From Fagopyrum homotropicum (lineage: Eukaryota; Streptophyta; Magnoliopsida; Caryophyllales; Polygonaceae), in contig BSWB01000001.1 in assembly GCA_033239125.1 (NCBI GenBank), positions 24,827,501 through 24,891,500 on the forward strand: a stretch of 64,000 nt of DNA, written 5' to 3'. Shown here piece after piece: positions 34,298 through 44,948 of this stretch. Position numbers and translations under genes: made by a program. Position 1 is the stretch's first letter. Every line of letters begins with the position of its first letter. Under the pieces are notes generated by a model. It saw nothing but the letters and a program-made list of their open reading frames with translations, made no database searches and was not told the DNA's origin.

Positions 34298-36061
34298 TGA
34301 TAGCATGAATTATAGTCTATATCTTGGGGTTTGTTTGGACGTTTTATCTTTCATAATCTGCATGTTTGTATGTATATTATGTGATTTTACTACCATTTCA
34401 TCTACCTTTGCGAGAATCGAGGTCTACACCTAGTTTTGTTGTAATCGTAGGTAAAATGGCACGTTTCGCATCAAAAAGGAGCAAAAGGAGTCATGAGCCA
34501 TTTGGAGCTACATTCAGAGAGCATAGCCATGGATTAAAGATTTACTTTGGACCAGTTTTGAGAGATTTCACATTCAGTTGTGACTCACCTCGGTTGACCA
34601 GAGATTCATCTCGACCGAGGTGATCCAGAGACGCCGACTCGACCGAGGCGAACACCTAGGACGCGGCGAGAATATTTTATTCTTGGCTGAGATCTTTTAA
34701 AATTGGAAAGTGATCTTATATTTTTGGGCTTGGCTCCTGGAAGGAAGGAGATATGCAGAATCATATATTTTACCTATATTTATGGGAAAATATCTTTCTA
34801 AGATTTATTATCTTTGGACGGTTATTTTCCTATAAAAAGGGTTGGATTTCCACAATTCCGAGATCCGCTATCACCCCCGCACATCCCGCATACAGCCCGC
34901 TTACACCGAAAATCACGCAGCAGCAGCAGCCTACTCCAGTTGGGAGAGATTCGAAGAACCTTTTTGAAGGTTGAAGGAAGATTGAAGTCTATAGCTTTTA
35001 TAGCTTTTTGGAGGGTTTTGGTAAGATTGTCTTCAATTCCCTCACTTGTTGTCTTGTCTTGTTGGATTGCTATCCAAGGAACGCTTTGTTGTGATATTTG
35101 ATTCAGTTATTGAAGTCTTTTTCATTAAATTCTTCTTGTTCAAATATTCACCTTCTTCCCATATATTTTAATACTTTCATAATGATGATGAGTGGCTAAT
35201 TTCCTTGTGTGATTCTAGGGTGATTGGTTGAAGGTTGTGGGAAAAACAATGATAGAATAATCTTAGATTCCAGTAGGATCCTGAAAGTTCGAGTCTTTAT
35301 CCTTAACCCTAAGCATCTCGTTCAGTCGATGAACATCTCGGCCGGGGTGGAAACTGGCTGACCGAGGTGACTTATCTGATCCATAACTGAGAGTTAAGTG
35401 TTAGAGTTTGCCAAATCCTATTCTTATTACACCTTTCTGGTTCATAGCAAGCTTAAGATGAGACTTACCCGGTAATTCCTTAGTTTGTATACCAACGATC
35501 ATAAGTGTAGGTAATAAAGGTTTATCCTTTATTGGGGTGTTAGTGTGCTTTCATCCCATCTTTGTGAGTTAGCTTGAGACTTACCCGGTAAAGGTTGATT
35601 CTATTCCCTTAGATGGTGTGTTAGTTTGAGGTAATAGTTCTTTATCTTGATTCCTAGAGACTTACCCGGTAATAGGAGTTACGGTTTAGGATTAGTGAGT
35701 AGTGAGACTTACCCGGTGATCTATTCCACTTTAGTAACACCTTCCCCACGCAAAAATCTCAGCTTTGTCCGCTTATCTATAGATCTTGAGTTGGAACCAC
35801 AACTAGATGCTCTAATCCCTAGAATTGCATGTTTGCTTTATTGACTTCTTATTCATCTTTGATTGTGTTAATTGCTCTTGTGGTTAGTATTCACGAAGCT
35901 TACCGTTATTGACTTTGTTTCACCGAGTCCCTGTGATCGACCCCTGGAATTTTCTTGCTTTTTACTACGATTGACCCGTACACTGCGGGTTCGCATCCTT
36001 GTTTTAAGCTTAAGTCTAGGGTTATAAATTTAAAGCTTGCACACACCGTTTGAAGCGAACA
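34298..36061 (+). repeat. Element C 3' LTR
   Basis: 1,764 bp, about 98.7% like the 5' LTR, including a one-unit CAG length difference near 34918. Ends GAAGCGAACA before TSD TGGAG. Confidence 0.92.
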
Positions 36062-36066
36062 TGGAG

Positions 36067-37308
36067 CTGAAGAAGCAACTCGAGGAGTTGGCTGAGAAGG
36101 GCTTCATACGCCCTAGTGTTTCACCATGGGGTGCACCTGTCCTCTTTGTGCGGAAGAAGGACGGATCTTTGAGGTTATGCATAGATTACAGAGAGTTGAA
36201 CAAGGTGACCGTCAAGAACAGGTATCCATTGCCTCGTATTGACGATCTACTTGATCAGCTTCAGGGAGCTACAGTTTTCTCCCGGATTGATTTGCGCTCA
36301 GGATATCACCAGTTGAGGGTGAGAGAGCAGGACATACACAGGACGGCATTTCGTACCCGCTATGGACGCTACGAGTTTGTAGTGATGCCATTCGGGCTGA
36401 CGAATGCCCCAACAGTCTTTATGGAGTTGATGAACAGCATATTCATCGACTTCCTTGATCATTTTGTGGTGGTCTTCATTGATGATATTTTAGTGTACTC
36501 TCGTAGTAGAGAGGAGCATACCGGTCATCTGAGGACGGTTTTGCAGATTTTGAGGGATAGAGAGTTGTATGCTAAGCTCTCTAAGTGTGAGTTTTGGATG
36601 TCTGAGGTTGCATTCCTTGGGCACATCGTATCCGCCGATGGGGTTATGGTTGACCCGGTGAAGATCGAGTTTGTTGCTGCATGGACGACACCGACGAACG
36701 TCGAGGAAGTGCGTAGCTTTCTTGGCTTAGCCGGTTACTATAGACGCTTTGTGGAGGGTTTTTCTGTGATTGCCCGTCCACTGACGAGTCTTCTGAGGAA
36801 GACTACCAGGTTTGCGTGGACCGACCAGTGCGCTCAGAGCTTTGAGGAGTTGAAGAGGCGTTTGACTTCTGCTCCTATCCTGGCACAGCCAGAGGGATCT
36901 GCTGATTTTGTGGTCTACAGTGATGCATCCAAGCTAGGCTTGGGATGCGTGTTGATGCAGAGAGGTAGAGTGATTGCATATGCATCTCGACAGTTGAAGA
37001 CGTATGAGGAGAACTACCCGACTCATGATTTGGAGTTAGCAGCGGTAGTGCATGCTTTGAAGATCTGGAGACATTACTTGTATGGTGCTACATGTCAGAT
37101 CTTCACAGACCATAAGATTCTGAAGTATATTTTCACGCAGCGGGAGTTGAACAACCGCCAGCGTCGATGGCTTGAGTTGATCAAGGACTTTGACCTTGAG
37201 ATTTTGTATCATCCTAGAAAGGCGAACATGGTTGCTGACGCCTTGAGCAGGAAGACGCCTCGAGAGAAGGCGATTGCGAGATTGACTGTACAGCCTCAGC
37301 TTCAGTGA
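36067..37308 (+). pseudogene. pol: A2 RT and RNase H
   Basis: Resumes the A2 polyprotein after element C. It holds the RT (VLFVRKKDGSLRLCIDYREL, active site FIDD near 36478) and the RNase H with Asp in TDHKILKY, plus the connection SYYRRF-type segment. It stops at a TGA (37306-37308) where A1 has AGA. The frame then continues to 37412, just short of the insertion of solo LTR D. Confidence 0.88.
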
Positions 37309-37417
37309 GATCTAGCTTGGCTAGAGATGGACATCCAGTTTCCTGATGAGGATGCCCCGTTGTATGTCTTAGAGGTTTTACCTGGTTTGTTGGATGAGAT
37401 CGAACAGAAGCAGCGCC
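37309..37417 (+). other. A2 Pol remainder up to solo LTR D, including TSD GCGCC
   Basis: In-frame RNase H-integrase linker similar to 4855-4960. GCGCC at 37413-37417 is repeated at 40171-40175. A2 lacks about six bases found at this place in A1. Confidence 0.8.
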
Positions 37418-37732
37418 TGTAACACCCCAAATTTTTACAACTTAGGGAGTTACTGGTTAGGACCGCACAGTGGGTCCCGACCTTAGTATGACAACAACTT
37501 AACATGATCTTACAACAAGGCACAGATAAGGAAAAACCAGAAATCATAAAATAGTTTTTTATCAATGCATGAATGTGACCAGATCAACTACAGCCGGGAA
37601 AGAAATAAAACAAAGTACGAAAGGAAACAATGTTCAACTGTAAAACCCACAAATGCAAAAACTGCAAAACGTCCTAAAGTACGACACCCCGGCTGACCAC
37701 TACCATCTGGATCACTCGGCATCTGCTCTAAC

Positions 37733-38187
37733 CTGTGTCAAATCTAAACAACATATCAACCGTTAGCTAACTAACCAAATATAAGCAATATGATAACAGC
37801 ACAAACACAAGCAGAAATAGAAATAAACAAACATCATGCTGGCACTCAACCAATTATTATCTATTATTTAAGTGATTCACATTATTCAATTTAAGTTGTG
37901 GCACGAGAACTATTATTAGTTCTCGCCTCCGTTCCTTATCCAACTGGTGTAGGTCTAGCTGACTTCCTTTGGTAGCATCACTACAAACCATGTGTGGACT
38001 AGTCCCGAAAGAAACCCCCAGCGCCCTGCGAGCTACTGAGCGGAATGCCACCGCCCGTTACTCTTAGGCCAAAATACAGGTCGGTAATTATATATCTCAA
38101 CCTATCTCTCTAACATGTCAATCACACACCACCATCATCATTTATACTCATATTTAGTAGTCAGCTAAGTAAGCCCAAAGGACTTAC
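37733..38187 (-). other. Candidate intron inside solo LTR D
   Basis: Minus strand: donor CAG|GTAAGTCC at 38187, CTAAC-type branch sites about 30-40 nt before the acceptor ACACAG|GTTAG at 37733. Confidence 0.42.
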
Positions 38188-39686
38188 CTGTTATAACGCT
38201 CGACTCTTTAATAACCACTCGCTTTGTAACTGTATCCACTCAGTTGCCTGTCAAAGGCGATAAGTGCATTAGCACACTTTCACGTAGATAGAAGTCTAAA
38301 ACTTCTAAGATCAAAAGTATTAAGACGTACTAGTTACAGTATTAGTTTTAGGGTAAAATGACCATTTTACCCTTGGTTCCGATTTTCTCGAAAACCCTAA
38401 AATTCATGTCCAAACTCCTATTTGGAGTTCTAAAATATATCCTAACTCTTAGAATTTTATTAGGTGCGAAACTGACATTTTTCCTATGTTTCTATTTTCC
38501 GGAAGAACCGAAAAAGGTTTAACTTCGGCTCTAAATATAAAATTCTTAACAGCTTATAAAATTTCCGAATTAAATATCTAGATCATCTATGAGGTTCTAT
38601 CTAGCCTTAGAAGAAAGAATTTCTCCAAACTGTTCAGCCGATATTTATATAATAATTCCCAAAGTCGGTTCCTCACTCTACTTTCCTATACTTAGTCAAA
38701 TTTTAAGTTTAATAAAACTGCTCAACTACCTAACTTCGGAAGCTCGTAACTTTTAATCCGACCGTTCATTTCTTCCCAAATTTTAATATGCTAAACTACA
38801 TATATCTGTCTACAACATATCAAAAATTCAACGGTGGATCTTTATCCAAACGTTTTATAATTGATCGACAAGATGGCTGTTCGTAACCTAAACGCTGAAG
38901 GGAGTAAAACGAATTTACAGCAGCTACTAACTTTCCTTTGTTCATAAAATGCAGCAGTCCATTATTCCTCTCCTTAAATCTATATGCTCAGCAGCTACCA
39001 AGGTCAACCTAGCCTAAGTTCAAACTCGACTACCGCAGTTCGTCATTCTAGCATTACGTACATAGTGTATATACATAAGGTTATATATTACTTCTAGGGG
39101 TAAGGAATTGGGATGCAGAAACTGTGACTCACCTCTACTGGCTGAGGCGTCGTTAGTATGGTTCCGGATGCTCTTCTAGCTCCTTTGTGTGACGATCCAG
39201 AAGGAGGACAGTCAAGTTTGGCTCGGCTCTACCACTGCAGTGACGGGACGAAATCCTTCCAGCCCCACTGCTGTCATGGAGTGGCCGAGATGGGCGTTGT
39301 CCGGCACAGCAGAAGAATTACGTGAGTCCTTAAGGTGGGTACAAGAAGAAGATGAATATAGGGAGGTAGATAGGCTCTTACCGAATGGACGAAATTGGAC
39401 GGAATTGGTTGAGTCTTCACTTTGCTCAGCCGAACGTGTGCAGTAGGCAAGGACGCAGAATGGGCGAAGGTTGGAACGTGTGTGTAGAAGGGAGGGATGC
39501 AGGATGAACGTGAGCGGCGTATATGGCAGAAGATCAGACGATGCACCGGCGTAGTTTAATTTAGGCAGTTACGAGATCTCCTTCCCCTAATAAATCGGCA
39601 TTTATGTGGAAGGAAACTGCCAGATTTGGCTGTTACGTATCAACCCTCAGCAAGGAAGGTAGGCATCTGCAGGCTGGCGCGTTCCG

Positions 39687-39866
39687 GGCTGGGCTGGAGT
39701 GCTGGGCTGCAATGCTGGCTGCGACGTTGGGCTGCGGCGCTGGGCTGCGACGCTGGGCTGCGACGCTGGACTGGCTCACGGCTGGCGCAACAGTGGGCTG
39801 GCTGAAGCAGGCAAGCAGCTGGGCTGCGATGCTGGAGCGGACAAGCAGCTGGGCTGCGGGCTGGAC
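39687..39866. repeat. GC-rich minisatellite GCTGGGCTGCGAC in solo LTR D
   Basis: Repeated 10-13-bp units of GCTGGGCTGCGAC and variants. It occupies the GC-rich leader part of the LTR. The translated frames here, on either strand, are repeat artefacts. Confidence 0.7.
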
Positions 39867-39976
39867 AAAGGAAAATGTAACCCGGTACAAACTGTAGTTC
39901 GGAATCGAGAAGCCGAATTTAATGTACGGAATAACCGGCTACGGAATATTTTACAGTTTAGGTTTAGTTACGAATC

Positions 39977-40067
39977 TATCATTTTATGTGAAGGTAAGTC
40001 ACATAAAATGATAAACTTATAAAAAGGTTCCATCATTTTATGTGAAAGAGGTCTACATAAAATGATA
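39977..40067. other. Two U3 hairpins in solo LTR D
   Basis: TATCATTTTATGTGA at 39977-39991 pairs with its inverse at 39999-40013 (15-bp arms). A second, slightly imperfect copy is at 40031-40067. E has one copy at the same place in each LTR. Confidence 0.75.
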
Positions 40068-40175
40068 ATTTTTTATCCTAATATGTCTAACTAAGTAGAC
40101 GGACATGAATTAATAGATCGAGATCTATTTATTAATGTACTAAGACGGAATAAAAATTCCGGATTTTACAGCGCC

Positions 40176-41590
40176 CGACCTTGATGAGGATTAGAGAGAG
40201 GATGTCTCGTGGAGAGGCACCACAGTTTTCCATTGGAGCTGATGGAGTGATGAGGCGACATGATCGCATTTGTGTTCCTGCTGATGAAGAGTTGAGACAG
40301 AGGATCTTACAGGAGGCTCACAGTACACCTTACTCTGTACATCCAGGTACGAGTAAGATGTACCATGATGTGAGACATTCATCTTGGTGGGGAGGGCTGA
40401 AGCCCGATGTAGCCAGATTTGTAGCTCAGTGTGCGACCTGTCAGCAGGTCAAGATAGAGCATTTTAGACCTGGAGGTGAGCTCCATCCACTACCAGTACC
40501 GCAGTGAAAGTGGGAGGATGTCTCCATGGACTTTGTGACGGGACTGAGACCTAGTAGGAGTTTTGATGCCATTTGGGTTGTTGTTGATAGACTGACGAAG
40601 ACGGCACGTTTCATTCCTATTAGAGAGACGTGGCCTGTGAGTTGATTAGCTGAGGAGTACACTAGACAGATAGTGAGACTCCATGGTGTATCGAGGACGA
40701 TCATCTCTGATCGAGATGGGCGATTCACCTCGAGGTTCTGGCAGCAGATTCAGACTGCTTTAAGGACGAGTCTACACTTCACGACTGCGTTTCACCCCCA
40801 GACTGATGGACACTCAGAGAGGACTATCCAGACTTTGGAGGATATGTTGCGAGCTTGTGTGTTGGATTGAGGACAGGGATGGTCTGACTACCTCCCGCTT
40901 GTTGAGTTCTCATACAACAACAGCTGGCATGCATCTATTGGGATGGCTCCCTATGAGGCACTGTATGGACGTAGGTGCCGTACACCTTTATGTTGGGATG
41001 AGCCTAGCAGTGTCAGCGGGATAGCGCCAAAGCAGATTCATGATGACATGGCTCGGGTAGCACTGATTAGAGAGAGGATGCTGGCGGCACAGAGTCGCCA
41101 GAAGTCATATGCAGACAAGAGGCGTCGGCCTCTAGAGTTCAGAGTAGGAGCTCATGTCTGGTTGAGAGTATCCCCGACGCGTGGCGTTAGACGTTTTGGC
41201 ATAAAGGGGAAGTTGAGTCCCCGATATGTCGGTCCTTTTGAGATTCTGGACAGAGTTGGGAGAGCAGCCTACATATTAGCTTTGCCTCCGAGATTAGAGG
41301 GTGTTCACCCTATATTCCATGTGTCTCAGCTGAGAGAGTACATACCAGATCCGCGACACATTGTGAGTTATGATGATTTGGTGGTGGAGCCAGACCACAC
41401 CTTTGCTGAGCATCCTATTGCAGTCCTAGAGCGAGGTGTGAGACGCCTGCGTTCGAAGGACATTCCTATGATGAGGATACAGTGGTCGAGACGTGGACCT
41501 GAGGAGGCTACATGGGAGACTGAGGATAGTATCCAGAGGAACTATCCAGAATTTTATGCTGAGATAGATGCACCTAGGGTCGATGAATAG
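40176..41590 (+). pseudogene. pol: A2 integrase and chromodomain-like tail, with several stops
   Basis: Resumes after solo LTR D. The HHCC finger (HPGTSKMYHDVRH, CATCQQVK), catalytic segments and chromodomain-like end (LRSKDIPMMRIQWSRRGPEEATWE) are all present. The frame is interrupted by TGA at 40505-40507 (Trp in A1), TGA at 40643-40645 (Arg in A1) and TGA at 40868-40870 (Trp in A1). It does not share the A1 one-base deletion, so the two copies decayed independently. Natural stop at 41588. Confidence 0.87.
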
Positions 41591-41724
41591 ATCTTAGTAC
41601 TATCTTGGTGAGTATGTGATTATATGTTTATATGCTTACATGCCTTGATATGTTTATTCCATGCTAGCTGTGATATGCTTTATGATCTTGTTAGATCTTG
41701 TTGTGCTAGTATGATGTGTATTTA

Positions 41725-42045
41725 TAGTTGGAGATGGTTCTTTCCTCCATGCCATTTGAGTGTGATTAGGATTCAGCTGGAGACGGTTCTTTCCTCCATG
41801 CTACTTTGATGGACATAGTTCAGTGGAGATGTGATTCCTCCATACGATGTATATATTTATGGTTGGCTAGAGATGTGCTTCCTCTATGCCCTATGATGTG
41901 GTATAGCGAGAGATGTGATTCCTCTCTACCTTGGGTAGCGTTATGGCCCTGCTTTCTATAGTGGATGATTCCTCCATGTTGATGTTGAGGTTATAGATTT
42001 GTTATAGGTTGTGACCTTTTTGAACGGAGATGTGATACCTCCGAT
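41725..42045 (+). other. Run of short hairpins in the A2 3' UTR
   Basis: Same array as 6515-6835, offset by 35,210. In this copy the weak sixth hairpin is better formed (GGATGATTCCTCC with TCCA pairing to TGGA), where A1 has a mismatch. Confidence 0.68.
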
Positions 42046-42562
42046 AGAGTGAGTGTTATACCTCGGCATATGGGTCCGAGAGGATTTGGGTTTATTCAAG
42101 TTTCGGGACGAAACTTGTTTTTAGGTGGATATGATGTAACAACCGGTGTTATTTGGAGTATTTGAGGGCTCCAATAAATAAAGTTGCAGTTGAGAGAAAT
42201 GATCGGAACATCAGATATGTCCTAAATGTGAAATAATATATAAAGACGTAACGGACAAAAGAGTCGCTAACCCGATTCTTAGCGGTTAAAAAATGTGGTT
42301 TAGGAATGTTCATTTTACGAGATAGTTATGAATTAATTATCCCGATAATATTCCGGATTTAATATTCCAATTTGGTAAAGTTTAGAGATCACAAAATATA
42401 CCCGCATTTCAATTAAATAATGTGATTAAGCATTATATATATAATATTCTATTTTTTTTATATAATATTTATATGTATATAAGTACAGAAGTTGAAGAGA
42501 GGCGGTTGCATTCATATATGTTATGTAAATATAAAATATATATAATATATATATATATATAT

Positions 42563-43303
42563 AGGTAAATGTTCAGGTACGGCCCTTTTATTGCGGTACG
42601 GCCGTACCGCAGGGCGACACGTGTCCCGAAAAAAAAAAAAAAAAAAATTTTTTTTTTTTTTTTTTCTCTTTTCTGAAACGATTTTTTTTTTTTTTTTTTT
42701 TACGGAAACTAATGAAAATTTATTTGAACTACCATGTTATAATTTATGCACTATTATCCTATAAACTTTGAACTATTCCTATATAATCCATGAACTATTA
42801 CTTTTTAATATAATCCATGAACTATTCTATTATAATTCATGAACTATCCCATAATAAGTTTTGAACTATTACTTTCACTCTTTTATAAATTTTTGCACTT
42901 TAAACTATTCTATTATAATTCATGAACTATTCTATTATAATTCATGAACTATCCCATAATAAGTTTTGAACTATTACTTTCACTCCTTTATAAATTTTGC
43001 ACTATGAACTATTCTATTATAATTCATGAACTATCCTTTTAGAAGTTATGAACTATTACTTAATAAGTTTTGAACTATTACTTTCAATCCTTTATAAATT
43101 TTACACTATGAACTATTTTATTATAATTCATAAACTATCCTTTTATAAGTTATGAACTATTCCATAATAAGTTTTGAACTATTACTTTTACTCGTTTTTA
43201 AAAAAAAAATAAAATAAAATAAATTTTTTTTTTTTTCGGGACACGTGTCGCCCTGCGGTACGGCCGCACGGCCGTACCGCAATAATGGGTCTTACTTGAA
43301 TAA

Positions 43304-43309
<6 letters not shown>
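42563..43309. mobile_element. MITE-like element with long inverted repeats in the TA tract of LTR3
   Basis: About 747 bp absent from LTR2. The ends are inverted repeats of about 65-74 bp (42564-42628 and 43236-43309) sharing GCGGTACGGCCGTACCGC and GGGCGACACGTGTCCCG. The interior has A/T runs and an AT-rich tandem repeat. No coding capacity. The TSD cannot be read because the target is TA-repeat DNA. Superfamily not assignable by eye. Confidence 0.82.
42715..43195. repeat. TGAACTATT-type tandem repeat in the MITE-like element
   Basis: About 80-90-bp units built from AATTCATGAACTAT, CCATAATAAGTTTTGAACTA and TTACTTTCACTC, repeated four to five times with variation. Confidence 0.8.
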
Positions 43310-43356
<47 letters not shown>

Positions 43357-44114
43357 TGAGAGTAAAGGTGGGCGTCAGAAGAGTGGATATATATCTCCAT
43401 ATTTGCATTTGTATCTTCATACTTCCGTCTTCTTCATTTTCACTGAGCGAAACCGAGCGAACGTACGCCGTTCTTTCAATCCACCACAAATCAATCTTCG
43501 CTCATCCTTTTTCAGATCCATTTGTACCATCGAGTCCCTTATCTTGTCCTCTACATCGTGGTACAAATCTATTTTCCGTTTGTTAACTTTTTGGTAAAGC
43601 TTCCGTTTACCGCTATCGGAGCGTCGAGGGACCACCGCAAGTCGTCAAATGTAAGATTTTATACCGCGCTCTTACTCCCCGTATCGCTAGGAGTCTGGAT
43701 CTTCTTCCGGTTCGTATATCGGGTTAGTAACGAATAAGTTATGAATTTATTCGTTTTCCGTATTGCGGGTTAGTATAAATTAACCTTAAGTTGGTTAAAA
43801 TGGATAATTGGAATTTCCATTTATGCTCGTTACATTATTCTGGTAATTATGGGATTTTATTTGGTGATGATATCATGAGTTGGATTTATGCCCTGATGTG
43901 GCTTTTAGGTTTAGCATGTTATTCGAGGTTATATACATTTAGCATGTTATTCGAGGTTATAGGATGTATATGATCCCTATGGATCCCTTTGGGTCTAGGT
44001 GTGACCCTTTGTTTGATAAGAGATGTGACATCTCTTTATGCCTTGTCTATAGGTTGTGTTGTCCCTCCAGTGTTGAGGTGATCCAGTTGTGGTTGAGCTT
44101 TATACAAGGTTGAG

Positions 44115-44618
44115 GTAAGTCCGTAGGACTTACTTAGCTACCATCCTTATATGGGGTGTTTGTATGAGTGGTGTGTGCCTTATATGTTTGCTATGATAGC
44201 ATGTGATGTCGTATTTACCGACCTATGTTTTATTGATTGCCCCACTGCGTGGCTGTGATAACCTTTCCCTTTCATCCCACCGTGAAGTCTGGGAGGTTCT
44301 CTGATGTCAGGCCTGACCGGTTTACAGGAAGGGCGCAATCCACTCCCATAGGGTACACGGATTGTGTGACCGATACTAGTACGGCTGGCTAGCAGGCTCA
44401 GAGGCGAGGATGTATCGGTCCTCGTGTCACCTAGTTTCATATATACTATATCTATACGATTTGAGTGAATGACCATTATATTGAGATGAATAAATGGGTA
44501 AATGAGTGAAAGCATGTTGATATGTTTATCTTTCCCTATGTGTGATTATGCTTATGCATTACTCTATATATGGGTATGGATAGCTAATGGTTATTACCAT
44601 GTTGTAGATGCCTTACAG
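44115..44618 (+). other. Candidate intron inside LTR3
   Basis: Donor GAG|GTAAGT at 44115, acceptor TTACAG|G at 44618, as in LTR1. Confidence 0.42.
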
Positions 44619-44948
44619 GATAGGCATGCTGCTGGGTGATCTAGCAGGGTGGCAGGCCGAGGACGTCTCGTACATAGGTTGTTGTGGGCTTTTGGGTTTG
44701 TTTATCTTTTCCCTCCTATGTGAGGTTAGTCTTTTGTTACCTCCTACGTGAGGTGTGATGTTTGTACTCGGCTATGTGGTCTTACCTTTTGGGATGTACA
44801 GTTTTATACAGTTTTATGTATTTGTTTTCATATCTGTCAGTGCCATGTTGTAAGGTCCAGTGAACTTGTTGTCAGGCTAGGGTCAGGATCCATTGTGAGA
44901 TCCTAACCCAATGTGGCACTCCGAGTCCCGCGGATTCGGGGTGTTACA

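Larger units (their letters stand above)
24598..36061 (+). mobile_element. Element C: Athila-type retrotransposon lacking RT and RNase H, inserted in the A2 RT
   Basis: 11,464 bp, LTRs of 1,760 and 1,764 bp, ends TGATAG...GAACA, exact TSD TGGAG (24593-24597 and 36062-36066). The order is LTR, tRNA-Asp-type PBS, Gag, protease, integrase, third ORF, polypurine tract, LTR. RT and RNase H are absent although the flanking protease and integrase are in one frame. I counted roughly 22-24 LTR differences (about 1.3%), so it moved recently. C-specific palindromic CACCTCGACCGAGGTG motifs are scattered through it. Confidence 0.93.
37418..40170 (-). mobile_element. Solo LTR D of a chromovirus related to E
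   Basis: 2,753 bp between exact GCGCC duplications. It starts TGTAACACCCC and ends GATTTTACA as read here, the layout of E's LTRs, so it lies in minus orientation. There is no PBS, polypurine tract or coding region, so it is a solo LTR left by LTR-LTR recombination. Shared features with E are the TATCATTTTATGTGA hairpins (39977-40013, 40031-40067), the donor/acceptor pair at 38187/37733 and a GC-rich leader. Confidence 0.88.
1..44948 (+). mobile_element. Family A chromovirus array: LTR-internal-LTR-internal-LTR (Ty3/gypsy, Tekay/Del-like), with later insertions
   Basis: Three copies of one LTR (about 2.1 kb, TGTAACAACC...GGTGTTACA, 7-bp terminal inverted repeat) flank two copies of the same internal region. 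Each internal copy has a tRNA-iMet PBS next to the LTR and the order Gag, protease, RT, RNase H, integrase, chromodomain-like tail. The middle LTR borders internal sequence directly on both sides, so two elements share it. The two internal copies look about 98% identical by eye. The second copy and the middle and last LTRs carry four later insertions (8930-22187, 24598-36061, 37418-40170, 42563-43309). The 3' flank begins GTTAT; the matching 5' TSD would lie left of the window. The lineage call rests on the PBS, the chromodomain-like end and protein appearance, not on a tree. Confidence 0.9.
42135..44948 (+). repeat. LTR3 of family A (3' LTR), with MITE-like insertion
   Basis: TGTAACAACCGG to GGGGTGTTACA. 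Without the insertion at 42563-43309 it is about 2.07 kb, matching LTR2. Confidence 0.92.

Noticed and set aside
39604..40022. Trp/Ala/Gly-rich frames on both strands
   Set aside because: Translations of the GCTGGGCTGCGAC minisatellite in solo LTR D.
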